From Oligoflexia bacterium (lineage in GTDB: Bacteria; Bdellovibrionota; Bdellovibrionia; JABDDW01): a stretch of 64,000 bases of DNA. Positions 18,385-26,750 of this stretch are shown one piece after another. The stretch lies in NCBI GenBank assembly GCA_034439615.1, contig JAWXAT010000034.1, positions 41,247 through 105,246 of the forward strand. The letters are read 5' to 3'. Position numbers and translations under genes: made by a program. The notes beneath the pieces are model-generated. The model saw nothing but the letters and a program-made list of their open reading frames with translations, did no database searches and was not told the origin of the DNA. Numbering within the stretch: position 1 is the first letter of the stretch; every line of letters starts with the position of its first letter.

Positions 18385-19083
18385 ATGACCCAATGGCCAA
18401 AAAAAATCCCCGTTCTCACCGAAGAACAAACACGCATACGTCATGATTTCATGAAACTCTGGCATGAAGTTTTGCCTACCAAGTACAGCTTCATTGAGAA
18501 AGTGAATCAAAAATTTGCAATGATGCGAAAGCCTAACCCCAATGTAATGACACGCACTCTTGAAATTGGAGCAGGTCTTGGAAGTCACATTGCCTACGAA
18601 GACCTCACTAACCAAGAATATTTTATCAATGATATACGCGCAAATTTTATGGAAACCGCACTCAAACGTTATCCCCAATTAAAATCTGTCGTGGGTGATG
18701 TGCAAGTTGGCTTAAATCTACCTGATGGGTACTTTGATCGTATTATTGCAATCCATGTTCTTGAGCACATGCCCGACTTACCAAAAGCACTTATTGAAAT
18801 GAAACGCCTTCTTAAACCAGGTGGTTATATTTCTGCGGTTATTCCGTGTGAGGGAGGTTTAGCGTATCAACTGGCGAGAGAAATTTCAGCCAAACGCATT
18901 TTTGAGAAAACCTATAATACTTCCTACGATTGGTTTATTAAAACAGAACATGTTAGCACAGCAGCAGAGATTTTTTCGGAACTTAAAAAAGATTTTGAAA
19001 TTGAGAGATCATCTTATTTTCCATTAATGATTCCTGTTATTACAGCAAATCTTGTCATTGGACTTACTTGCAAAGTTAAATGA
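18385..19083 (+). CDS. class I SAM-dependent methyltransferase
   Basis: 232 residues, Methyltransf_11-like. Motif I is LEIGAGLGSHIAYE near residue 53, motif II-like ends at YFINDIR, and the DRIIAIHVLEHMPDLPKAL segment with LLKPGGYISAVIP gives the remaining core. The start is 3 nt after the cyclase stop, implying one transcript. Substrate unknown; small-molecule, sugar or lipid targets are all possible. It converges on the FN3/beta-barrel gene with a gap of only 10 nt. Confidence 0.8.
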   Translation: MTQWPKKIPVLTEEQTRIRHDFMKLWHEVLPTKYSFIEKVNQKFAMMRKPNPNVMTRTLEIGAGLGSHIAYEDLTNQEYFINDIRANFMETALKRYPQLKSVVGDVQVGLNLPDGYFDRIIAIHVLEHMPDLPKALIEMKRLLKPGGYISAVIPCEGGLAYQLAREISAKRIFEKTYNTSYDWFIKTEHVSTAAEIFSELKKDFEIERSSYFPLMIPVITANLVIGLTCKVK

Positions 19084-19093
19084 TAGTAATTTT

Positions 19094-20764
19094 TTAGAAT
19101 CCGTACTCGAGCATGAAATTGATGTAGTGCCCAGTGATTGATAGCGTATTTGCCTGTTCAGGTGCTGCAAGCCCCACATCTTTGAAAGCAAATTTAGCAG
19201 CTTCAACTTTGTATGCGTAACCCATAAATCCTACTAATGAATCCGAGAGACTTAACGAACCTAAGAGTCCCGCTTGATAACTAGGTGTTGCAATATTAGC
19301 CCCACCATTTGGAGTTTTCATTCCCATCATCGAATGTGAAGCTTGCACATTTATTTGAAAACCAATTCGACGAGAAAAACCATGGGCAAGTGACACACCT
19401 AAGAGTGGGCCAGCCGTAGTAATTGTTTTTTGAACAAATTCTGTAGGATTTGTTGGATCACCTTCTGAAAAAGGAAGCTCTCTATATTGTGCTCCAAAAT
19501 AAGTTCGCAGTTGCCCGATGGCACCTAAGCGATATCTGTGAACACCGACTAGTGATCCGGCTACATAGCGGTAAGTTGTAGTTTTTAATGTAAAGCCTGA
19601 CATATCGGCTATGAGTAGCGAACCCCAGTTTGAATCTTTACTAAACCAAACACCTGCACCCAACCGACCAGTCCCACCAATCGCGTTGTAATTTACACCG
19701 GTACTTGTATCTGCACTCAACCCCGTATAATTCACCATGCTCAGAAAATAACTTGCCACTGCGAAAAACTGACTCTTTGAACCAAAGCTACCTTCAGACT
19801 TAACTTGTTCAACCGCAGCAGGTGATCTTGAACCAATATTTTGTGAAGTGAATTCTTTAACCGCAAATTCTGACGGGCCACGCATATCAGCCAAAGCTCT
19901 AATTTTTACACGGTATTTTCCTGAAGGAAGTGGTTTTGCCAAAGTACGTTTTGGAGTTTTTTGAAACCTATGTTCAAAATTCTTCCAATCACCTGTCTCT
20001 GTTTTTTGTTCTAAAATGTAATCATATTTCTGTGCGAACTCAACTTGCTCCCAATTCATAAGAGCTGTGTTTGTATCTTCAATTTCAGAGATGCGCGGCA
20101 ATTCAAGAGTTGCACCATGGAATTCAAAATTACCCGGAGGACTTAACTCCTCACCCTCGAGGTCTCCTTGAGCTAATGGAATTACTTGCCAAGTATAACT
20201 CTCAGCTACAGGAATTTTTAGTTTAGCAGAGGTTCCAGTTTCAGTGACTTCTTCTACAACTGTGCCCGCTTTATTTAAAACTCGAACTTTATATTTTTCA
20301 GCACCATCAACTGGTTTCCATTCAAACTCAACTTTATCTGATTGAGTCTCCTCAGATTTTATAGCGACTCCAATTGCAGGTTTAATTATAGATACAGGTG
20401 GAAGTTTTACCGCGAATTCTTGAGCAGGACTCCACTCACCCGGTACACCGCGACTGTCTAATGAACGTACTCGAAGTTCATATTTACCCGGAACAAGCTT
20501 AGCAGTCCATTTACTGGTTTTAATTTTAAATTTTACAGGTGGTTTTTTTGTGTCTTTGTCTAAAATTCTAACTACTTCAAGTTCATAGCCCGTGACACCT
20601 TCGACATCTTCAAGTTCTAGCTCAAGGGCTCGACGTGCGAGTTCTGCATTTGCAGGAGGAATTGCCAAAAACAATATAAGTAAAATGAAAATGGCAGAGC
20701 TTCGCCGTTCGGATTTCCGAGAATTATACGAGGCTAAAATATTCCACTTCAACTTATGTATCAT
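19094..20764 (-). CDS. secreted FN3-like repeat protein with C-terminal outer-membrane beta-barrel
   Basis: 556 residues. A long signal peptide (core AIFILLILFLAIPPANA) is followed by three FN3-like beta-sandwich repeats marked by YELEVVR...YELRVRS, YKVRVLN...YTWQVIP and YDYILEQ...YRVKIRA. From about residue 335 alternating hydrophobic strands suggest a barrel, ending in HYINFMLEYGF with a terminal Phe as in BAM substrates. The repeats resemble those of the upstream FecR-type protein, whose stop overlaps this start by 4 nt, so they likely act together across the envelope. Function unknown. Confidence 0.65.
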   Translation of the reverse strand: MIHKLKWNILASYNSRKSERRSSAIFILLILFLAIPPANAELARRALELELEDVEGVTGYELEVVRILDKDTKKPPVKFKIKTSKWTAKLVPGKYELRVRSLDSRGVPGEWSPAQEFAVKLPPVSIIKPAIGVAIKSEETQSDKVEFEWKPVDGAEKYKVRVLNKAGTVVEEVTETGTSAKLKIPVAESYTWQVIPLAQGDLEGEELSPPGNFEFHGATLELPRISEIEDTNTALMNWEQVEFAQKYDYILEQKTETGDWKNFEHRFQKTPKRTLAKPLPSGKYRVKIRALADMRGPSEFAVKEFTSQNIGSRSPAAVEQVKSEGSFGSKSQFFAVASYFLSMVNYTGLSADTSTGVNYNAIGGTGRLGAGVWFSKDSNWGSLLIADMSGFTLKTTTYRYVAGSLVGVHRYRLGAIGQLRTYFGAQYRELPFSEGDPTNPTEFVQKTITTAGPLLGVSLAHGFSRRIGFQINVQASHSMMGMKTPNGGANIATPSYQAGLLGSLSLSDSLVGFMGYAYKVEAAKFAFKDVGLAAPEQANTLSITGHYINFMLEYGF

Positions 20765-22890
20765 TGTATTTTAAATTTCTTAAACCCCGGTGCTTTCAAG
20801 TCACTCACATCTGGAACACTCAAGACTTTTTCTTCACCTTGAGGCCCTGGTCTTCCGTACTCATCAACTGATGAAACGCTTACTTTATATTCTCCAGGTA
20901 AAATGCCTTTAACCTGGCCACTGGTTGAATTAAACTTTTCACTCTTTGCCACTTGCCCATCTGAGCTCTTAACTTGAACTTGATAAGCTTTTGCACCCTC
21001 AACAGACTTCCAAGAGAATTGAGCAGAACCATTTTTATGCGCATTAACGGCTGCGGGCATACGCTCACTAAATTGTGGAGGTGGTAATAAGGGTCTTAAT
21101 CCAACAGTTACATCTCTTGTCGATGTGCGCGCAATGGGCACACCTTTTATATCAAAGGCTTCAACGGTCACACGAAATAAACCGTCTCCTGCCACATCAA
21201 CTTGTTGATTAAGCTGAGTTGTACTAATGACTTTATCTTCAGCGCCATCAGTTTTTACTGTGACTTTATATTTATCAGCTTTTATACCGCCAAGTGCTTT
21301 CCAACTAACTTTTAATGAAGGTTTCTCAGTTACGTAGAGAAAGCTATCTTGATCTTTGCCATCTGCCCAGGCTAGGCGCGGTAATTCTTCAACTGTAAAA
21401 TAACGAACAAGGCTTGGCTTTGATTCTTCACCTTTATGATCTACTGAAGTTACAGACCATTTATATGAACCTGATTTTGCTTGCGGTATGCGCAATTGAG
21501 TTACATCAGAAATTTCTTTATCAACAAGCAACTCAGATTTTTTTGGTGATCCTTTTAAAATCATTTCTTCAACACGTAGATGAAACTTATTAATTCCAGG
21601 AACTTTCTCCCACACCAAATAAGCTCCACCGTTTGTAATTGTCTCAAATGAAATGCGTGCATCAGACGCAGGAAGCTTTAACTCAGGTGGTATTAATTGA
21701 AATTTTGTTCTTAACATAAACTTCAGCGGCTCACTCACCAACTGTAAGGCAGTACCTGGGCGATAACCAGAAATTCTCCAGTAGTACTCACCATCATCTT
21801 TAGGTGAGACAGCAAATACACCGGTATCTTCAACGAGCTGTGAAAAAATGGGTTTAGCAAAGCTTGCATCTTTAGAAAGTTCAATTTGAAGTTTTACTAA
21901 TTTAGAAGGGTTAGCCCAGCGCAAATCTAAACTTTTTGTTTGTGGGTTTAAACTTGCCAAGGCATCTTTTGCTGGTGATAAAAGTTTTGGTGGAAAGTCA
22001 GCGACAATCAAAACTTTACTCACCGTAGAAAAATAAACCTGCTTTGGATCTTTTTTATTCGTAGCAACTAAGCGCCAAAACTGGGAGCCCGGCCCAAGCA
22101 GAGCTTGAATTTCACCCTTTGTACCTGGAACAACTTGGCCATAGGGTTTTAATACTTCACGCTTAGTACCCGTTTCAAGTTTTACATCAAAATCAGCTGT
22201 TAACGGAACCCAACTAAAAAGCACAGCTTCTTTTTTATCAACGCGAACATAAACTCGCTCATTAGGTGCTGGTGTTTTAAGTTTGAAAAATTGTTGTGTG
22301 ATATCCATGCCTGTTGCACTGATATTTCCGGATTTGTCTTTATCAAGTGTTAGAGTTTTATCGCCTGAATTAACTTGCGCTGAACCACTATAAACTTGAA
22401 CATCTAAACCTTGACCAGACCCGCTTTTTCTACCCAAAGACAAATCTGCGTTGTTTAAAGAGATACTTGTGTTTCCGGATTTCAACGCCAAATTACTAGT
22501 GTCGCCATTACCTTTGACGTACACATTACCCTTTACGAAATCTAAAGCTACTTTGTCGCCGCTCTCTTCGATAACAACAACAGAATCAGGTTCAAGATCC
22601 ACCTCTGCACCGGTAACAAAAATAATTTTTGCTTCGCCATCAGGTGCTGTTCTAACAGCTTCGCCAGAATACAACGGATCATCTTCACCAATGCGTTGCC
22701 AGATAACTCTTTTAACAGAACGTTTTTGAACTTCGTTTTTTGCCATACTCAGATGGGCGAGAAGTTTTCTATTTCCTTCATCACCGCGACTGTGAAGTGA
22801 AAGATCGTATCTGTACCAGCCATAAGAAGAAGCAACACCCGTCACACTGAGCGCTGCTGCAATCAGCAATTTTCTTGAATAAGAAGTCAT
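20761..22890 (-). CDS. FecR-domain protein with multiple FN3-like repeats
   Basis: 709 residues. An N-terminal signal-anchor (LLIAAALSVTGVASSYGW) is followed by a FecR domain (about 55-150) with SGEAVRTAPDGEAKIIF, VDLEPDSVVVIEE and LDFVKGNVYVKG. Residues 190-709 hold five or so FN3-like sandwiches, each with a FSWK/LRWAN/YQVQV-type pattern. FecR domains in outer-surface proteins often bind periplasmic or peptidoglycan partners; here there is no sigma factor next door, so the classic iron-signalling role is not supported. Coupled by a 4 nt overlap to the FN3/barrel gene downstream. Confidence 0.75.
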   Translation of the reverse strand: MTSYSRKLLIAAALSVTGVASSYGWYRYDLSLHSRGDEGNRKLLAHLSMAKNEVQKRSVKRVIWQRIGEDDPLYSGEAVRTAPDGEAKIIFVTGAEVDLEPDSVVVIEESGDKVALDFVKGNVYVKGNGDTSNLALKSGNTSISLNNADLSLGRKSGSGQGLDVQVYSGSAQVNSGDKTLTLDKDKSGNISATGMDITQQFFKLKTPAPNERVYVRVDKKEAVLFSWVPLTADFDVKLETGTKREVLKPYGQVVPGTKGEIQALLGPGSQFWRLVATNKKDPKQVYFSTVSKVLIVADFPPKLLSPAKDALASLNPQTKSLDLRWANPSKLVKLQIELSKDASFAKPIFSQLVEDTGVFAVSPKDDGEYYWRISGYRPGTALQLVSEPLKFMLRTKFQLIPPELKLPASDARISFETITNGGAYLVWEKVPGINKFHLRVEEMILKGSPKKSELLVDKEISDVTQLRIPQAKSGSYKWSVTSVDHKGEESKPSLVRYFTVEELPRLAWADGKDQDSFLYVTEKPSLKVSWKALGGIKADKYKVTVKTDGAEDKVISTTQLNQQVDVAGDGLFRVTVEAFDIKGVPIARTSTRDVTVGLRPLLPPPQFSERMPAAVNAHKNGSAQFSWKSVEGAKAYQVQVKSSDGQVAKSEKFNSTSGQVKGILPGEYKVSVSSVDEYGRPGPQGEEKVLSVPDVSDLKAPGFKKFKIQ

Positions 22891-22949
22891 ACATTCTTAT
22901 CGGAGATTTTCTGTTTTACTTAGCAAAATAAGATAGTTTGGGTGATGCG

Positions 22950-23840
22950 TTAGGACTTCTTTTTTGATAATCCAAGTAGACCAATCAGAGTGTCTAAATC
23001 GACGCTGTACTTTCGTCCGCAAAAATCACAACGCACTTCTGTAGATTCTTTTTTATCCACCAATTCTTGGAGTTCTTTTGAGCCTAATAAAAGTAACGAA
23101 CGTTCAACTCTGACGGAAGAACATTGACATGAATAATGAAAGCTAAAGGTCTGGTCTAGTTTTCTAAATTTAAGATCTTCTAATATTTCAAAAGCCAGGT
23201 CACTGGTCGAAGCACCAGCCCTAATTTGTTCAGTGACGGTTTTCATTTCTTTAACACGCTTCTCTAAAAGACCGAGTGTTTCATCTTTTACACCAGGCAT
23301 AACTTGTACGATCGTACCACCTGCTGCACTTACAGAATTATCTGGCTCAACAAATACTCCAAGTGCAACGATTGATGGAACTTGTTGAGATTGAAGTAAA
23401 TAATAAGCAATATCTTCGCCAATCTCACCCGATTGAATTTCAACGGTTCCAGTATAGGGTTGTTTTTCATGGGGTAAAGATGTTGCCACACTGAGCATTC
23501 CTTTACCGATACCTTCACCGACATTTAATTTTCCGTTTTTACTCGGAACATGTATCTGGGGATTATTTACAAACCCACGAACACTTCCATCGGAACTTCC
23601 TTCGGCAAAAAGATTACCTAATGGACCGTCGCCTTTAAAATAAAGTGCGATGCGGCCATTTTCTTTCATAAAAGTTGCAAGTAACCCAGCACCGATCAAA
23701 GCTCGGCCTAGAGCAGCACTCGCGACAGGCATGGTATTATGAATCATGCGTGCTTCTTCAATAACAGAAGTTGCAATAACTGATGAGGCTACAACCGTGC
23801 CATCATCAGAAATGAATCTTTCAATAACTGTTTTATTCAT
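22950..23840 (-). CDS. hslO: redox-regulated chaperone Hsp33
   Basis: 296 residues, the standard size. It is a cytoplasmic holdase activated by oxidation and loss of zinc. The C-terminal zinc switch is complete: CQC at the start of the linker end and CDFC about 30 residues later, giving the CxC-x(~30)-CxxC pattern. The N-terminal body has GDGPLGNLFAEGSSDGSVRGFV, VATSLPHEKQPYTGTVEIQSGEIGED and the usual fold length. It lies 4 nt after lemA on the same strand, so the two are almost certainly one transcript. Confidence 0.95.
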   Translation of the reverse strand: MNKTVIERFISDDGTVVASSVIATSVIEEARMIHNTMPVASAALGRALIGAGLLATFMKENGRIALYFKGDGPLGNLFAEGSSDGSVRGFVNNPQIHVPSKNGKLNVGEGIGKGMLSVATSLPHEKQPYTGTVEIQSGEIGEDIAYYLLQSQQVPSIVALGVFVEPDNSVSAAGGTIVQVMPGVKDETLGLLEKRVKEMKTVTEQIRAGASTSDLAFEILEDLKFRKLDQTFSFHYSCQCSSVRVERSLLLLGSKELQELVDKKESTEVRCDFCGRKYSVDLDTLIGLLGLSKKKS

Positions 23841-23844
23841 ATGA

Positions 23845-24438
23845 TTAAAACTTCACCTCAGGAGCTTTTTCGCTACCAGCAGTCGCTTCAAAATATGCTT
23901 TCTCTTTGAATCCAGACATACCAGCTATGACACTTGTGGGAAATGAACGAACAGAAGTATTGTATTCTTTCAAAGCTAAATTAAAATCACGTCGTGCGAC
24001 TGTAATTCTATTTTCGGTGCCTTCTAATTGAGATTGTAGCTCACTAAAATTTGCCGTTGCTTTTATGTCAGGATATTTTTCAACCACTACCATCAATCGT
24101 GAAAGCGCTTGAGTCAATTGACCTTGAGCCGCTTCGAATTGTTTAAATTGTTGAGGGTTGTTTAAAATTTCTGGTGTCATTTGAATCGACCCAACTCGTG
24201 CACGCGCTTCAACAACTTCTCTAAGCGTATCTTTTTCAAACTGCGCAACACCTTTAACCGTGTTCACAAGATTGGGAATCAAATCTGCTCGACGCTGATA
24301 GTCGTTTTGAACTTGGCTCCATTTTTCGTTTACATTTTCTTGTCTTGAAACAAGACCATTGTATGCGCCCATGTAAAACAAAATCAGAATGAGTCCTAAT
24401 CCGAAAATCGCTCCAACACCAACCAGTAAACCTTTCAT
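23845..24438 (-). CDS. lemA: LemA family protein
   Basis: 197 residues with one N-terminal membrane helix (GLLVGVGAIFGLGLILILFY) and the LemA core: VSRQENVNEKWSQVQNDYQRRADLIPNLV, shown here by its hallmark ENVNEKWSQVQ and RADLIPNLVNTVKG, then LMVVVEKYPDIKA. The start at 24438 is favoured because GGAGG sits 7 nt upstream of this ATG; the longer frame begins inside that site. LemA proteins are envelope proteins of poorly known function, usually with a TPM-domain partner; none is seen here. It precedes hslO. Confidence 0.9.
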   Translation of the reverse strand: MKGLLVGVGAIFGLGLILILFYMGAYNGLVSRQENVNEKWSQVQNDYQRRADLIPNLVNTVKGVAQFEKDTLREVVEARARVGSIQMTPEILNNPQQFKQFEAAQGQLTQALSRLMVVVEKYPDIKATANFSELQSQLEGTENRITVARRDFNLALKEYNTSVRSFPTSVIAGMSGFKEKAYFEATAGSEKAPEVKF

Positions 24439-24559
24439 TTTAATAACCTCCATAATTTAACGAATTTTAGAGTTTCTACTTCGACTCGACTCATGTCAAT
24501 AGGCACTCCTGTACCTTTTGGCGCTTGAAAGCTGAGATACCGTCAAGTACTCTAAAGGT

Positions 24560-25966
24560 ATGAAATCATTTGATCTTATCGTAATCGGTTCAGGACCAGC
24601 AGGCCAGCGCGGCGCGATTCAGGCAGCAAAATTCGGAAAACGTGTTGCTCTGATTGAAAAAGAAACCGTTTTTGGAGGAGCCTGCATTCATACCGGCACC
24701 CTTCCGAGTAAAGCTTTAAGAGAAAGTATTTACAACATCTACACATTTAGACTCGGTGGAACTGAGCTCACAAGACGTGCCGTGAGAGAAAAAGTTTCTT
24801 TTAAAGAACTCTCTGCGCGTAAAGATAAAGTTATCTCAAATGAAAATGAAATCATCTCAAATGCCATTCGCTCAAATGGGATCAGTGTTTATCAGGGTTT
24901 TGGTTCGTTTATTGATCCAACACATGTGCGCATTCAAACCAGTGAAGGTGGCGAAATTGTAATTGAAGGAAAATATTTTCTCATCGCAACTGGCTCACGC
25001 CCCGTTCGCCCTGCACAAATTCCTTTTGATGATCAAATTGTTTGTGACAGCGATAGTATTTTAAACATGGCCGAAATTCCTGAATCACTCACCGTTATTG
25101 GTGGCGGTGTTATTGGTTGTGAGTATGCAAGCATGTTCTCAGCCCTTGGTGTAGATGTACATTTGGTTGATAAAAAAAGCGATATCTTGCCATTTATGGA
25201 TCAAGAAATCACAGAGGTGTTAAAAAAATCATTAATCTCTCAAGGATGTCGCCTTAATTTGGGAGATGAATTTGTCACCATCGCAAAAACATCTGATGGT
25301 AAAGTTGAAACCACTTTGAAAAGTGGGCGTAAAATAAAATCAACTAATTTACTCTATGCCATGGGTCGAGGCCCACAGACTGATAAACTAAATCTTAAAG
25401 CTGCCGGTGTGAAAACAGATGATCGAGGGCATATTTTAGTTAATAAAAATTATGTAAGTGATGCGCCACACATCTACGCGGTTGGTGACGTCATCGGATT
25501 TCCAAGTCTTGCGTCATCGGGTTTTGAACAAGGGCGTCTTGCCATTTGTCATGCACTTAATATTCCTCATGGTGAATTTCCAGATGAATTTCCTTACGGA
25601 ATTTATACGATCCCAGAAATTTCAAGTGTTGGAAAAACAGAAGAAGAATTAATCGCTTCAAAAACAGAATATGAAGTTGGAAGATCTGAGTATCTAGAAA
25701 CCGCCCGCGGTCAAATCATCGCTGACTCTGTGGGTTTACTAAAAATTTGTTTTTGCCCAAAAACCCATAAGATTTATGGCATTCATATTATTGGCAACTC
25801 AGCGAGTGAGCTCATTCACTTAGGTCAAATGGTTATGCGCCTTGGTGGCGACATGCGCACACTTATTCGAAATATTTTTAATTACCCCACATTAGCTGAG
25901 GCGTACAAAATCGCAGCGTTTAATGGGTTAAACAAAACATTCAAAGACCAAGAGATCAGGTACTAA
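24560..25966 (+). CDS. sthA: soluble pyridine nucleotide transhydrogenase
   Basis: 468 residues, flavoprotein disulfide reductase fold. FAD motif IGSGPAGQRGAIQAAKFG at the N-terminus, NAD motif VIGGGVIGCEYASMFSALG, and the closing FAD segment IYAVGDVIGFPSLAS. The usual redox disulfide is incomplete: GGACIHTGTLPSKAL has Thr where dihydrolipoamide dehydrogenase has the second Cys, which is the SthA hallmark. It interconverts NADPH and NADH. It is divergent from lemA and alone on its strand before the lipoprotein cluster. Confidence 0.93.
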   Translation: MKSFDLIVIGSGPAGQRGAIQAAKFGKRVALIEKETVFGGACIHTGTLPSKALRESIYNIYTFRLGGTELTRRAVREKVSFKELSARKDKVISNENEIISNAIRSNGISVYQGFGSFIDPTHVRIQTSEGGEIVIEGKYFLIATGSRPVRPAQIPFDDQIVCDSDSILNMAEIPESLTVIGGGVIGCEYASMFSALGVDVHLVDKKSDILPFMDQEITEVLKKSLISQGCRLNLGDEFVTIAKTSDGKVETTLKSGRKIKSTNLLYAMGRGPQTDKLNLKAAGVKTDDRGHILVNKNYVSDAPHIYAVGDVIGFPSLASSGFEQGRLAICHALNIPHGEFPDEFPYGIYTIPEISSVGKTEEELIASKTEYEVGRSEYLETARGQIIADSVGLLKICFCPKTHKIYGIHIIGNSASELIHLGQMVMRLGGDMRTLIRNIFNYPTLAEAYKIAAFNGLNKTFKDQEIRY

Positions 25967-25974
25967 AATTATAG

Positions 25975-25996
25975 AGGTCTTGAGAGCACCTTTTTT
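25975..25996 (+). terminator. weak candidate terminator after sthA
   Basis: A short AGGT...ACCT stem followed by six T's, 9 nt after the sthA stop. The stem is only four pairs with a loose loop, so this may be incidental. Confidence 0.3.
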
Positions 25997-26145
25997 AAAA
26001 TATCGACGAAGTTTTTTACAGGCCCAGAGCCAAGCCATTGAAATCCCTTGCTTTTATAATGTCAAAAAGGACTAAAGTTTTAAGACTCACGTACCGAATC
26101 ATACCTTAGTAGGGCAGTAGTTTTTATTGCGGAGGGCAGATCATT

Positions 26146-26706
26146 ATGAATACTAAGATTTTTCCAATTATGGGCTTCATCGTTTTATCAATGATGTTAT
26201 TTGGCTTTTATCAAAATTGCGGTTCACCGGGCGGTGACGGCAAAGGTCAATTGGCAATTGGTTCTGCGGATGAAGACCCAGGGGATCCACCATTTAATCT
26301 TCCCGTAATGCCACCTGCACCTCCAACCACAACAACTTGCGGAAATAATTGTAAGCCATGCTCAGCAACAATTGAGGTTTTAGGAAAATTTAATAATGTT
26401 GTGCCTAATAGCTATAATCATATTGCCATCTCACCTCCAACGTCATGGAGTGTGGCAACACTTGACGAATGTAAACTAAACATCGTTGCATATGTTCGCT
26501 CTAAACTTTGCGACACTGGCTTTATGGGTAATCCAGACCGCATCGTGTGGTGGAGAACAGGTGATTCTACGACTACAAATGGTACAATTCCATTTACATT
26601 TGACGGCGTAAAACAACTTCGTTTTCAAGAATGTGCGTTCATTTGTGATGGAGCCAATGAAAAGGAATGGGGTGCTTGTTCTGACCCTCGTTCATTGTCT
26701 CAGTAA
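26146..26706 (+). CDS. Asn-Cys-Gly lipoprotein-like protein, Pro-rich
   Basis: 186 residues. The N-terminus is a hydrophobic helix ending GFYQNC(25)GSPGG, shared with the next two genes. This resembles a lipobox but with Asn at -1 rather than Gly/Ala/Ser. Residues 45-60 are Pro/Thr-rich, then CGNNCKPCSA, and the remainder holds more cysteines (LCDTGF, ECAFICDG). It heads a cluster of envelope proteins. GCGGAGG is the ribosome site. No known domain; attachment to a membrane is inferred. Confidence 0.7.
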   Translation: MNTKIFPIMGFIVLSMMLFGFYQNCGSPGGDGKGQLAIGSADEDPGDPPFNLPVMPPAPPTTTTCGNNCKPCSATIEVLGKFNNVVPNSYNHIAISPPTSWSVATLDECKLNIVAYVRSKLCDTGFMGNPDRIVWWRTGDSTTTNGTIPFTFDGVKQLRFQECAFICDGANEKEWGACSDPRSLSQ

Positions 26707-26750
26707 GCTTTTGTGATCAGCGGGCGCTGATCAAAGTGGGCAAAGTTAAT

